Positions 45,530 to 54,316 of a stretch of DNA of 64,000 nt are shown one piece after another (position 1 is the first letter of the stretch; the number at the start of each line of letters is the position of its first letter). The notes under the pieces were generated by a model. That model searched no databases, was not told where the DNA came from, and saw only the letters and a list, made by a program, of their open reading frames with translations. Where the stretch lies: positions 310,001-374,000 of the forward strand of contig NZ_ACIS01000002.1 in assembly GCF_000174355.1 (NCBI RefSeq), written 5' to 3'. A program made the translations under genes and the position numbers. This stretch comes from Pseudogulbenkiania ferrooxidans 2002 (GTDB lineage: Bacteria; Pseudomonadota; Gammaproteobacteria; Burkholderiales; Chromobacteriaceae).

Positions 45530-47034
45530 ACCTGGAAATGATGGCTCCCGTCATGTTCGGATCGCTGATCGTGTTTCTCTTGATCGGCTATCCGGTGGCC
45601 TTCGCGCTGGGCGCGGTCGGCCTGCTGTTCAGCTGGATCGGCATTCACTTCGACCTGCTGCGCCCCGAGCTGCTGCAAGCCCTGCCGCGCCAGGTGTTCG
45701 ACATCATGAAGAACGACACCTTGCTGGCCATCCCCTTCTTCACCTTCATGGGGCTGATCCTCGAGCGCAGCGGCATGGCGGAGGACATGCTCGACACCAT
45801 CGGCCAGCTGTTCGGCCGTATCCGTGGCGGACTGGCCTTCGCCGTGATCTTCGTGGGCGCCCTGCTCGCCGCCACAACCGGCGTGGTGGCCGCTTCGGTG
45901 ATCTCGATGGGCCTGATTTCGCTGCCGATCATGCTGCGTTACGGCTACGACAAACGCATTGCCACCGGCGTCATCGCCGCTTCCGGCACGCTGGCGCAGA
46001 TCATCCCCCCGAGCCTGGTACTGATCGTGCTGGCCGATCAGTTGGGCACGTCGGTAGGCGACATGTACGCCGGAGCAATGGCCCCGGGGCTGCTGCTGTG
46101 CCTGTTCTATGCCGTGTTCATCTTCGCCGTGACAATGGCAAGACCGCACTGGGCGCCGGCCTTGCCCGCCGAGGCGCGCACCCTGCACGGACTGGCTCTG
46201 GCCAGCCGCGCCCTGTTCGTGATGGTGCCGCCGCTGCTGCTGATCTTCCTGGTGCTGGGCACCATCTTCCTCGGCATCGCCACCCCGACCGAAGGCGGTG
46301 CGATGGGCGCCGTCGGCGCGCTGATCCTGGCCATCCTGAACCGGCGCCTGAGCCTATCGCTGCTGCAGCAGGCGATGGATTCCACCCTCAAACTGTCTAC
46401 CTTCGTGGTGTTCATCCTGATCGGTGCACGGGTGTTCCGCATCGCCTTCCTCGGCGTGGACGGCGACCGTTGGGTAGAGCACCTGCTGACCTCGCTGCCG
46501 GGTGGCCCGACCGGCTTCCTGATCGTGGTCAACCTGTTGGTGTTCTTCCTGGCCTTCTTTCTCGATTTCTTCGAGATCGCCTTCATTCTGGTACCGCTCC
46601 TGGCTCCCGTGGCCCAGAAGCTCGGTATCGATCTGGTGTGGTTTGGCGTGATCCTCGGGGTCAACATGCAGACGTCGTTCATGCACCCGCCGTTCGGCTT
46701 CGCCTTGTTCTACCTGAAGAGCGTGGCCCCCAAATCGATCAAGACCACCGACATCTACTGGGGCGCCATCCCCTACGTCGTGATCCAGCTTTTCATGGTG
46801 GGCCTGATCATCACCCTGCCGGGGCTGGTAACGTCGTTCGTCGGCCATGAAGCCCTGACCAGTGCCAGCGAGGCCGAAGCCACGCTGCAGCAGATGGGAG
46901 ACACCGCTGCCCCAGCCTCATCGGGAGCCATCGAGATACCATCAGCCCCTCAGGAAAGTTCTGCCCCAGCGGGCGAGGAAGCCAGCGACGCCAGCGCCGA
47001 GCTGCTCAAGCAACTCACCGGCGACGGCAAGTGA
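45526..47034 (+). CDS. dctM: TRAP transporter large permease subunit DctM
   Basis: This 502-residue transport channel subunit has about 12 hydrophobic segments. It carries the DctM motifs AIPFFTFMGLILERSGMAED, GVIAASGTLAQIIPPSLVLI and VNMQTSFMHPPFGFALFYL. It imports the ligand with sodium. The last ~65 residues (after VTSFVGHEAL) form a hydrophilic Ala/Ser/Glu-rich tail not typical of DctM, possibly cytoplasmic. AAGGAGGAG precedes the ATG. Confidence 0.92.
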   Translation: MNLEMMAPVMFGSLIVFLLIGYPVAFALGAVGLLFSWIGIHFDLLRPELLQALPRQVFDIMKNDTLLAIPFFTFMGLILERSGMAEDMLDTIGQLFGRIRGGLAFAVIFVGALLAATTGVVAASVISMGLISLPIMLRYGYDKRIATGVIAASGTLAQIIPPSLVLIVLADQLGTSVGDMYAGAMAPGLLLCLFYAVFIFAVTMARPHWAPALPAEARTLHGLALASRALFVMVPPLLLIFLVLGTIFLGIATPTEGGAMGAVGALILAILNRRLSLSLLQQAMDSTLKLSTFVVFILIGARVFRIAFLGVDGDRWVEHLLTSLPGGPTGFLIVVNLLVFFLAFFLDFFEIAFILVPLLAPVAQKLGIDLVWFGVILGVNMQTSFMHPPFGFALFYLKSVAPKSIKTTDIYWGAIPYVVIQLFMVGLIITLPGLVTSFVGHEALTSASEAEATLQQMGDTAAPASSGAIEIPSAPQESSAPAGEEASDASAELLKQLTGDGK

Positions 47035-47108
47035 ATCACCATTCCTTCAGCCAGGGCGACACCGATCGCCCCAGTGACGACAGCAGCACACAACAAAGGA
47101 GACAAAAC

Positions 47109-48194
47109 GTGGAACGACGCTCATTTCTGAAGAAAGCCGGTGCCACCGGCCTCGCTGCAGCGGCCGTTTCGGCCCCCGCCCTCGCCGCCGACACACCGAC
47201 CGTCCGCTGGCGCCTGGCCTCCAGCTTCCCCAAGAGCCTGGACACCATCTACGGCGGCGCCGTGACCCTGTCCAACCGCATCAGTCAGCTCACCGGCGGC
47301 AAATTCCAGATCCGGGTATTCGCTGGTGGGGAAATCGTGCCGGGCACCCAGGTGCTGGACGCGGTCCAGAACGGCACCGTCGAATGCGGCCACAGCTGCG
47401 GCTATTACTACGTCGGCAAGAACAAGGCCTTCGGCTTCGATACCTCGGTGCCGTTCGGTCTGACCTCGCGCCAGCAAGCCGCCTGGATGTACTACGGCAA
47501 CGGCCTCAAGCTGCTGCGCGAGCTGTACGCCCAATACAACATCGTCAACTTCCCGGGCGGCAACACCGGCACGCAGATGGGCGGCTGGTTCCGCAATGAA
47601 GTGAAGTCGCTGGCCGATCTCAAGGGCCTGAAGATGCGCATCCCGGGCCTGGGTGGCGAGGTCATGGCCCGCCTGGGTGCCGTACCGCAGACCATCGCCG
47701 GCGGGGATATCTACCCGGCACTGGAAAAAGGCACCATCGACGCCACCGAGTGGGTCGGCCCGTACGACGACGAGAAGCTCGGTTTCTACAAAGTGGCCAA
47801 GCACTACTACTACCCCGGTTTCTGGGAGCCGGGCCCGCAGATCACCTTCTTCGTCAACACCAAGGAATGGGCCAAGCTGCCGAAGGAGTACCAGGCGGCC
47901 TTCGAAGCGGCGGCAGCCGAAGCCAACATCCTGATGCAGGCGGAATACGATGCCAAGAACCCGCAAGCGCTGGTGAGCCTGTTGCAGAAAGGCGTCAAGC
48001 TGCACAAGTACCCATTGGACATTCTCAAGGCGGGGCAGAAGGCGGCCTTCGAGATGTACGAGGAAGAAGCCGCCAAGAACCCCATCTTCAAGAAAATCTA
48101 TACCGACTGGAAGAAATTCCGCACGCTCGAACATGGCTGGTTCAACCTGGCGGAAGCGTCGATGGAAAGCTTCATGTACAGCAACCGCAAGTAA
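47109..48194 (+). CDS. dctP: TRAP solute receptor (DctP/TakP type), Tat-exported
   Basis: This 361-residue periplasmic receptor has the N-terminus MERRSFLKKAGATGLAAAAV, then SAPALAA, a twin-arginine signal peptide, so it is exported folded. The mature region resembles 2-oxoacid or lactate receptors of the TakP group (WRLASSFPKSLDTIYGGAVT, FPGGNTGTQMGGWFRNEVKS, EWVGPYDDEKLGFYKVAKHY). GTG 47109 is chosen over the longer frame because AAAGGAG lies eight bases upstream and the Tat signal starts there. It closes the Q-M-P operon beside acnA and is followed by a terminator. Ligand inferred: a carboxylate. Confidence 0.92.
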   Translation: MERRSFLKKAGATGLAAAAVSAPALAADTPTVRWRLASSFPKSLDTIYGGAVTLSNRISQLTGGKFQIRVFAGGEIVPGTQVLDAVQNGTVECGHSCGYYYVGKNKAFGFDTSVPFGLTSRQQAAWMYYGNGLKLLRELYAQYNIVNFPGGNTGTQMGGWFRNEVKSLADLKGLKMRIPGLGGEVMARLGAVPQTIAGGDIYPALEKGTIDATEWVGPYDDEKLGFYKVAKHYYYPGFWEPGPQITFFVNTKEWAKLPKEYQAAFEAAAAEANILMQAEYDAKNPQALVSLLQKGVKLHKYPLDILKAGQKAAFEMYEEEAAKNPIFKKIYTDWKKFRTLEHGWFNLAEASMESFMYSNRK

Positions 48195-48221
48195 ACCAGC
48201 CCACCCGGCCCCGGGTGCGTC

Positions 48222-48255
48222 AAGCCCTCGCCGAGATACGGCGAGGGCTTTTTTT
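48222..48255 (+). terminator. Terminator of the TRAP operon
   Basis: The 11-bp stem AAGCCCTCGCC / GGCGAGGGCTT leads into a run of seven T, 27 bases past the receptor stop. Confidence 0.9.
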
Positions 48256-48480
48256 GCGGTTGTTCCACACATGCCGCAGACGTAAAGGCAAGCCCGCACG
48301 CCAGGTCTCACGTCTTGCCCGTGACCGTCGAACACAGTGCGGCCTGCCGCACCGTCGCCCGCTTACCCGCCACGATTTCGCTAACGAGTCCGCAAGTATC
48401 CCGGATAGATGCAGTAGAATATGGCCAGTCTGGCGCGGCAATTGCCACTGCCGACGCGTCGCTCAGCCCCTATCCAACTC

Positions 48481-50637
48481 ATGGTTTATCCCGACCGGGA
48501 CAGATCCGCCCCTTGTGATTACCGCCAGATGGAAGCCTCCCGCCTCGATTCACTGACCGAAGACCTGCTGCGAGAGGCGGACAGCCTGTTCCTCGAGCTT
48601 CTGCACAACGATCTGGTCGGGGTGTATATCATCCAGGACAACCGCTTTCTCTACGCCAACACCCATCTGGCCGAACTTTTCGGCTACACGCAGGCGGAAT
48701 TGTGCGGAACACTCGGACCGATGGACCTGACGGCGCCAGAGTTTCGACACATCGCCAAACGTGCCATCGACCGCCGCATCAACAACGAAGCAACGACCAG
48801 CCGCTATTCATTCGACGGTCTGTGCAAAGATGGCCGCCGTATACAGGTCGAGGTTTTCGGCATCCGTACCGAATTTGCCGGCCGGCCGGCGATCATCGGC
48901 ATGATGATCGACAATACCGACCGCCGCCAAGCCGAGCACGCGGTGGAAGAACAGCTGAACTTCACCTCCCAGCTCATTGAAACCATCCCCAGTCCTGTTT
49001 TCTACAAGGACGAGGCGGGGCGCTATCTGGGCTGCAACGAGGCGTTCGAGCACTATATTGGGCTCCCGCGTGAAGAGCTGATCGGCAAATCGGTTTTCGA
49101 TATCTCCCCCCGCCACTTGGCCGAACGCTACCACGCCGCCGACCAGGCCCTGTTCGACGCCCCCGGCACCCAGACCTACGAGGCAGAAGTGCAGTCCACC
49201 GACGGGACGCTCAAGAACGTCGTGTTCTACAAGGCGACCTTCAACAAGTCGGGTGGCCAGCTTGGCGGCCTGGTGGGCGTCATCCTCGACATCACCGACC
49301 GCAAGCGAAGCGAGAAAACCATCTGGCACCAGGCCAATTACGATCTCTTGACCGAGCTGCCGAATCGCCGCCTTTTCCTCGAGCGGCTACAGCAGGGTAT
49401 CGAGCACGCAAAAGGCTCGGGCAGCGCGCTGGCACTGATGTTCATCGATCTCGACCGCTTCAAGGAGGTCAATGACATGCTGGGGCATAAGGTGGGGGAC
49501 CAGCTACTGTCGCAAGCCGGCCAGCGCATTGCCGACTGCGTGCGCGAGACGGGCCTGGTGGCCCGCCTGGGAGGTGACGAATTCACGGTCATCCTCGAGA
49601 ACCTGTCGCAACCGACGCCTATCGAGCAGGTGGCGCAATCGATCATCGAAACACTCAGCAAGCCATTCCAGCTGGGGCCGGACGTGGCCTATGTCTCGGC
49701 CAGTATCGGTGTCACCTTGTATCCCAAAGACGCGCAGGACATGGATACGCTGCTGATCAACGCCGACCAGGCGATGTACCACGCCAAGGCCCTGGGCAAA
49801 AACCGTTTCTGCTACTTCGTGCCGTCGATTCAGGCAATATTTGCGGAACGGCTCCAACTCGGCCATGACCTGCGCAGTGCCATGGCCCAGGGCCAGCTGG
49901 ACGTGTACTACCAGCCCATCGTCGATCTCGCCACCGGGCACATCGTCAAGGCGGAAGCCTTGGTGCGCTGGCACCACCCGCGTCGGGGCTGGATCAGCCC
50001 GGCGCAGTTCATCCCGATTGCGGAGGACATCGGCCTCATCAACGGGATCGGCGACTGGGTGTTCCGGCGGGCTGCGGGCATGGCCAAGCGCTTATGGGAG
50101 TCTGGCTGCAGCGGAACCCCCGCAGGCGCGCCGCTGCAGATCAGCATCAACAAATCGCCACGCCAGTTTTTCACCGGCCACGCCCATGAAACCTGGATCG
50201 ACCATCTGCAGGAAATCGGTCTGCCCGCCGAGTGCATTGCCATCGAAATCACGGAGGGGCTGTTGCTGGACGAGCGTCCGGACGTCACCAGCAAGTTGCA
50301 GCAATTCCGCAGGGCGGGCGTCCAGGTCTCGCTGGACGATTTCGGGACCGGCTATTCGGCCATGGCGTACCTGAAGCGGCTCGATATCGACTATCTGAAG
50401 ATCGACCAGTCCTTCGTGCGCGACATGACGTCCACCCCCAGTGACCGGGCCATCACCGAGGCTATCATCGCCATGTCCCACAAGCTCGGCCTCCGGGTGG
50501 TGGCGGAGGGGGTCGAGACGAGGGAGCAACGGGATTTATTGAGTGCGGCAGGCTGTGATTTTGGCCAAGGCTACTGGTTTTCCAGGGCGCTTCCCGAGGA
50601 CGAGTTTTTCAAGCTCCTGCAGCGCTGGCCAGACTGA
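48481..50637 (+). CDS. PAS-PAS-GGDEF-EAL cyclic-di-GMP signalling protein
   Basis: This protein of about 718 residues has two PAS sensors (VGVYIIQDNRFLYANTHLAE; IPSPVFYKDEAGRYLGCNEA). An intact GGDEF cyclase motif (ARLGGDEFTVI) is followed by an EAL domain with the main catalytic motifs (EALVRWHHP, EITEG, LDDFGTGYSAM, YLKIDQSFV, AEGVET). No membrane helices are visible, so it is a cytoplasmic sensor. Both catalytic activities appear possible. The start is uncertain: ATG 48421, 48481 and 48529 are all open and none has a good Shine-Dalgarno; the first PAS begins after 48580 in any case. Confidence 0.9.
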   Translation: MVYPDRDRSAPCDYRQMEASRLDSLTEDLLREADSLFLELLHNDLVGVYIIQDNRFLYANTHLAELFGYTQAELCGTLGPMDLTAPEFRHIAKRAIDRRINNEATTSRYSFDGLCKDGRRIQVEVFGIRTEFAGRPAIIGMMIDNTDRRQAEHAVEEQLNFTSQLIETIPSPVFYKDEAGRYLGCNEAFEHYIGLPREELIGKSVFDISPRHLAERYHAADQALFDAPGTQTYEAEVQSTDGTLKNVVFYKATFNKSGGQLGGLVGVILDITDRKRSEKTIWHQANYDLLTELPNRRLFLERLQQGIEHAKGSGSALALMFIDLDRFKEVNDMLGHKVGDQLLSQAGQRIADCVRETGLVARLGGDEFTVILENLSQPTPIEQVAQSIIETLSKPFQLGPDVAYVSASIGVTLYPKDAQDMDTLLINADQAMYHAKALGKNRFCYFVPSIQAIFAERLQLGHDLRSAMAQGQLDVYYQPIVDLATGHIVKAEALVRWHHPRRGWISPAQFIPIAEDIGLINGIGDWVFRRAAGMAKRLWESGCSGTPAGAPLQISINKSPRQFFTGHAHETWIDHLQEIGLPAECIAIEITEGLLLDERPDVTSKLQQFRRAGVQVSLDDFGTGYSAMAYLKRLDIDYLKIDQSFVRDMTSTPSDRAITEAIIAMSHKLGLRVVAEGVETREQRDLLSAAGCDFGQGYWFSRALPEDEFFKLLQRWPD

Positions 50638-50698
50638 CGCCTATCCGCCAAGGAGGCCAGGCACCACGAGAACGGCGACCGGTGCCGGGCCCAGGCAG

Positions 50699-50722
50699 CG
50701 CCCGGAGGTTCGGGCGTTTTTT
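50699..50722 (+). terminator. Terminator after the GGDEF-EAL gene
   Basis: CGCCCG-GAGGTT-CGGGCG is followed by six T. Confidence 0.8.
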
Positions 50723-50801
50723 GCTTTTGGCCCACTCCCTGACTAGGCTGGAACAGGAAGGCCGGCTTCGGCCAACCATGATCTAAAGGGGTGTTGTCGT
50801 C

Positions 50802-51083
50802 ATGAAAAAAGCCATCCTGCTGTTCTGGCCGTCGTTCCTGATCGCCGGTTTCGCCACCATGATGTTCTTCTCGATCTTCGATCCCTACGAACTGAGCCTG
50901 CACGGTGCCCGGCTGTTCGCCGACAAGTTGACGGCCTATTCGGTATTCTTCCTCATCGCCTGGTCGTTCGGTGCACTCAACACCGCGATCGTGCTGCTGC
51001 TGGAAAAGCCGGTGCAGGACGTCAACCGCTTCTGTCCCGTGCCGCCGCCCTCTGCCAGCATGGGCGATCCGGATCAGGCGTGA
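50802..51083 (+). CDS. Small two-helix membrane protein, unknown function
   Basis: This 93-residue protein has two membrane helices (AILLFWPSFLIAGFATMMFF; YSVFFLIAWSFGALNTAIVL). Between them is a short loop with DPYELSLHG, and the Pro-rich tail has one Cys. I do not recognise a named family, though the compact length, good codon pattern and charged start (MKK) support a real gene. Its last 10 bases overlap the convergent cupin gene. A copy of CTTCGGCCAAC lies upstream (50766-50776). Confidence 0.7.
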   Translation: MKKAILLFWPSFLIAGFATMMFFSIFDPYELSLHGARLFADKLTAYSVFFLIAWSFGALNTAIVLLLEKPVQDVNRFCPVPPPSASMGDPDQA

Positions 51084-51466
51084 GAGGCGTTGTGCTCCAC
51101 CACGACAAAATACTTGCGCACCGGCTCCACCACCTCGAACACCCCGGTAAAGCCGGCGGGAATGACCGCGGCCTCGCCGGCACGGACGTCCACCGCCTGG
51201 CCGTCGGCTTCGTGCAGCCGGACGTGACCTTCGATCACGGCAAAGAACTCGTCCTTGTGCTCGGCAAAGGCGATGCGCCAGGCCCCCTTTTCGCATGACC
51301 AGATGCCGGCGCTGACTTCACCGGTCGGGCTCTCGAAATGGCTCCAGGTGAGGCGCCGCGGATTGCCGGCGACCAGCCGGTCCGGCCGGGGGTAATCGAC
51401 GGAGGGCTCAACGGCGAGGTCGGCAAACAGGGTAATGCGCTTGGGTGCCACGGAGTGATCGGTCAT
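51074..51466 (-). CDS. Cupin protein (DUF861 type)
   Basis: This 130-residue cupin has the DUF861/cupin_3 layout: RRLTWSHFESPTGEVSAGIW, then SCEKGAWRIAFAEHKDEFFA, VIEGHVRL, and GEAAVIPAGFTGVFEV. The family includes ureidoglycine aminohydrolase-like and uncharacterised proteins. Its ATG overlaps the argE stop (4 bases), so the two are co-translated. The function is unknown. Confidence 0.85.
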   Translation of the reverse strand: MTDHSVAPKRITLFADLAVEPSVDYPRPDRLVAGNPRRLTWSHFESPTGEVSAGIWSCEKGAWRIAFAEHKDEFFAVIEGHVRLHEADGQAVDVRAGEAAVIPAGFTGVFEVVEPVRKYFVVVEHNASHA

Positions 51467-52647
51467 GCGGGTCTTTCTGCTGCCGGGGTGCAGAGCAGCT
51501 CGCCCAGCCTGGCAAGCCACTCGCTGCAGGCGTAGAGCTGCTCCACTTCGACGTACTCGTCGGGGCGGTGGGCCTGCTGGATCGAGCCCGGGCCACACAC
51601 CACGCTCGGCATCCCCGCTTGATGGAACAGGCCGGCTTCGGTGGCGTAGGCCACACCCTCGCCCTGGCAACAACCGGTCAGCGTTTCGACATACTGCATC
51701 ACCGCACTCTCCGGCACCGCCTCGAACGCCGGGCAGTACACCGTGGGCTCGATGGTGATGTTGCTCTCCTCTGCCACCGCGCGCATCTCTTCCAGCAGGT
51801 TGGAAGCGTAGTCGCGCACCGAGTCGACGTAGCGCTCCGGCTGGTCGCCAGGCAGCCAGCGACACTCGAACACGAACTCGCAGTCCTTGGGGACGATATT
51901 GGGCGCGGTACCGCCCTGGATGGTGCCGGTCTGCAAGGTGGTGAACGGTACATCGTACAGGGTATGGCGATGCCCGAACGACGCCTCGGTATCGGCCAAC
52001 TTGCGGATGTGCGTGATCAGCCGGGCCGCGTACTCGATGGCGTTGACCCCGTACGGCGTCAGCGAGGAATGCGCCGCGCGGCCGCTGACGTGGCAGCGGT
52101 AATGGGCAATGCCCTTGTGCGCGACCACCGGCTTCATGTCGGTCGGCTCGCCGATGATGCAGCCCGCCACCTTGATGCCGGATTGCTGCAAATCGTCGAT
52201 CAGTCCGCGAACGCCGAGGCAGCCGACTTCCTCGTCGTAGGACAAGGCGATGCCGACCGACTGGGTCAGGCGCCCGGAGTCGGCCAGTTCGAGGAAGAAC
52301 GGCACCTTGGCGAGCACGCAGGCGATGAAGCCTTTCATGTCGGCCGAGCCGCGGCCGTACAGCTTGCCTTCGCGCTCGACCAGCTCGAACGGCGGCGTCT
52401 GCCACGCCTGGCCATCGACCGGCACCACGTCGGTGTGCCCGGACAGCACCACGGCCGGCAGCGCGGGGTTCCCGATCTGGGCGAACAGATTGGCCTTGCT
52501 GCCGTCGGCATTGAAGGTCAGCCGCGACGCCACGCCAAACGAGTCCAGATAGCGTTGCACCCAGCGGATCAGTTCGAGGTTGGAATGGCGGCTGGTGGTG
52601 TCAAACGCCACCAGCGTGGCGAGCAGGTCATGAACGGAAGCGGTCAT
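51463..52647 (-). CDS. argE: Acetylornithine deacetylase ArgE
   Basis: This 394-residue M20-family metalloenzyme, cytoplasmic, removes acetyl from N-acetylornithine in arginine synthesis. Metal and catalytic motifs are SGHTDVVPVDGQAW (His, Asp), YGRGSADMKGFIA (Asp), SYDEEVGCLG (catalytic Glu pair), IIGEPTDMKPVVAHKG and a late CGPGSIQQAHRPDEYVEVEQ (His). The start is at 52647 (MTASVHDLLATLVAFDTTSR). It is followed by a coupled cupin gene. A general M20 deacylase is the alternative. Confidence 0.9.
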   Translation of the reverse strand: MTASVHDLLATLVAFDTTSRHSNLELIRWVQRYLDSFGVASRLTFNADGSKANLFAQIGNPALPAVVLSGHTDVVPVDGQAWQTPPFELVEREGKLYGRGSADMKGFIACVLAKVPFFLELADSGRLTQSVGIALSYDEEVGCLGVRGLIDDLQQSGIKVAGCIIGEPTDMKPVVAHKGIAHYRCHVSGRAAHSSLTPYGVNAIEYAARLITHIRKLADTEASFGHRHTLYDVPFTTLQTGTIQGGTAPNIVPKDCEFVFECRWLPGDQPERYVDSVRDYASNLLEEMRAVAEESNITIEPTVYCPAFEAVPESAVMQYVETLTGCCQGEGVAYATEAGLFHQAGMPSVVCGPGSIQQAHRPDEYVEVEQLYACSEWLARLGELLCTPAAERPA

Positions 52648-52830
52648 GCGATTTCCAAGGGCAAGATGTGCCCTAAGGATAATCCAAGCGCGCCCCCTTG
52701 CACCATGCCCAACCGGCCGGTTTGGCGGGGGTGCGAAGTTGGCCGAAGACCGGCTTGCCGCCGCCATCGGCGCTGCGTCCGGCGCCGGCAAACTGTTATG
52801 ATCATGACAAACCACTGCGCGCACACTGCC

Positions 52831-54195
52831 ATGACCAAGCCACACCGCATGAAATGGGAGCACCTGCTGTCGGCCCGGCGCTTCAAGCAGATCGACGGCG
52901 AGGTACTGCCCACCCGCACCCCTGCGACCAGCGAGGGCGCCTCCGGGTTGCGCAGCGATTTCCACATCGACCACGACCGGGTGGTGTTCTCCGGCGCCTT
53001 CCGCCGCCTGGGGCGCAAGACCCAGGTCCACCCCTTGGCGCAGAACGACCACACCCACAACCGCCTGACGCATAGCGTCGAAGTGGCCAGCGTCGGGCGC
53101 AGCCTGGGCAACCGTGCCGGAGTGATGATGCAGCACGCCGGCCAACTGCCCGCCGGCTACACGCCGCACGACATCGGCGCCGTGGTGCAAGTGGCCTGCC
53201 TAGCACACGACATCGGCAACCCGCCGTTCGGCCATACCGGCGAAGACGCCCTGCGCGACTGGTTCCGCGACGAGCGCCACGCCCCGCTGATGGCAGGCCT
53301 GAGTCCGGCCGAGCGGCGCGACGTCGAAACCTACGAGGGCAACGCGCACAGCCTACGCATGCTCGCCACGCTCGAGATGTACGCCGGCGAAGGCGGCATG
53401 CGCCTGACTGCGGCGGCAATCGGCGCGCTGATCAAATACCCGTGGACCTCCAGTGCCGAACCGGCCTACCTGCGCGACAAGTTCAACATCTACCAGACCG
53501 AACTGCCCTACTTCCGCCAGATTGCCAGCGAACTCGGCCTGATCGAGCGCGGTGCCGACCAGTGGGCACGCCACCCGCTGTCCTATCTGATGGAAGCGGC
53601 GGACGACATCTGCTACGCCATCCTCGACCTCGAAGACGCGGTCGAGATCGGCATTCTCGACTATTCCGAATTCGAGAATCTGTTCACCAAGTTCGCCGAG
53701 GTCGACAAGCTCTGGGCCACACCGTCGGTGCGCCAGAAATGCGCGATGCTGCGCGGCATGGCGATCGGCCGCTGCGTGGCCGAGGTGGCGGAAAAATTCA
53801 TGCTGCACCAGGACACGCTGCTGGCAGGCGCCTTCCAGGGCAAGGACCTGATCGACGTATGCGCGCCGGAAATCCGCGAGACCCTGCTGGAGGCCAAACG
53901 GCTGGCCAGCCAGAAAGTGTACCGGCACCGCACCAAGCTGGTGACCGAAATCGCCTCCTTCCCCTGCCTCTCCACCCTGCTAGACGTGCTGGTCCCGGCC
54001 GTAGCGGCCAGAGTGCGAGGCGAACGATTGTCGGCGCGCCACACGCTGGCGCTGGGCCTGATGGCGGAAACCCCCTTCACCGACAAGGACACCCCCTACC
54101 TGGCCTACATGAAGGTGCTGGACTTCGTCGGCGGCATGACCGACAACTACGCCGCCAACCTGGCGCGTGAAATCTCCGGCGTCGGCATTCTCTGA
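52831..54195 (+). CDS. dgt: Deoxyguanosinetriphosphate triphosphohydrolase (dGTPase)
   Basis: This 454-residue HD-domain dNTP triphosphohydrolase hydrolyses dGTP to deoxyguanosine and triphosphate. Motifs: RTPATSEGASGLRSDFHIDH, FRRLGRKTQVHPL, NRLTHSVEVASVGRSLGNRA, CLAHDIGNPPFGHTGEDALR (the HD pair) and YLMEAADDICYAILDLEDAV. ATG 52831 (MTKPHRMKWEHL) is used; an internal ATG six codons later is possible. It is divergent from argE; a perfect hairpin built from two copies of a recurring 11-mer lies just downstream. Confidence 0.93.
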   Translation: MTKPHRMKWEHLLSARRFKQIDGEVLPTRTPATSEGASGLRSDFHIDHDRVVFSGAFRRLGRKTQVHPLAQNDHTHNRLTHSVEVASVGRSLGNRAGVMMQHAGQLPAGYTPHDIGAVVQVACLAHDIGNPPFGHTGEDALRDWFRDERHAPLMAGLSPAERRDVETYEGNAHSLRMLATLEMYAGEGGMRLTAAAIGALIKYPWTSSAEPAYLRDKFNIYQTELPYFRQIASELGLIERGADQWARHPLSYLMEAADDICYAILDLEDAVEIGILDYSEFENLFTKFAEVDKLWATPSVRQKCAMLRGMAIGRCVAEVAEKFMLHQDTLLAGAFQGKDLIDVCAPEIRETLLEAKRLASQKVYRHRTKLVTEIASFPCLSTLLDVLVPAVAARVRGERLSARHTLALGLMAETPFTDKDTPYLAYMKVLDFVGGMTDNYAANLAREISGVGIL

Positions 54196-54201
54196 CCGGC
54201 T

Positions 54202-54235
54202 CTTCGGCCAACCTTGACAACAAGGTTGGCCGAAG
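54202..54235. repeat. Perfect 15-bp hairpin made of inverted GTTGGCCGAAG copies
   Basis: The left arm CTTCGGCCAACCTTG, an ACAA loop and the right arm CAAGGTTGGCCGAAG start 7 bases past the dgt stop. The outer 11 bases of each arm are the 11-mer that recurs 10 more times in the window. Exact intergenic single copies are at 9389, 27539, 50766 and 52738. There is no U-tract, yet position and strength suit a terminator; in Neisseria, inverted DNA-uptake sequences act this way. Confidence 0.8.
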
Positions 54236-54316
54236 CACGGCAAGCCATGGCTTACCTCGCTTGTCCGGTCAAGATATTTGACCAATAATGGCACCATCCC
54301 ACCCCGCCTGAGTCCC

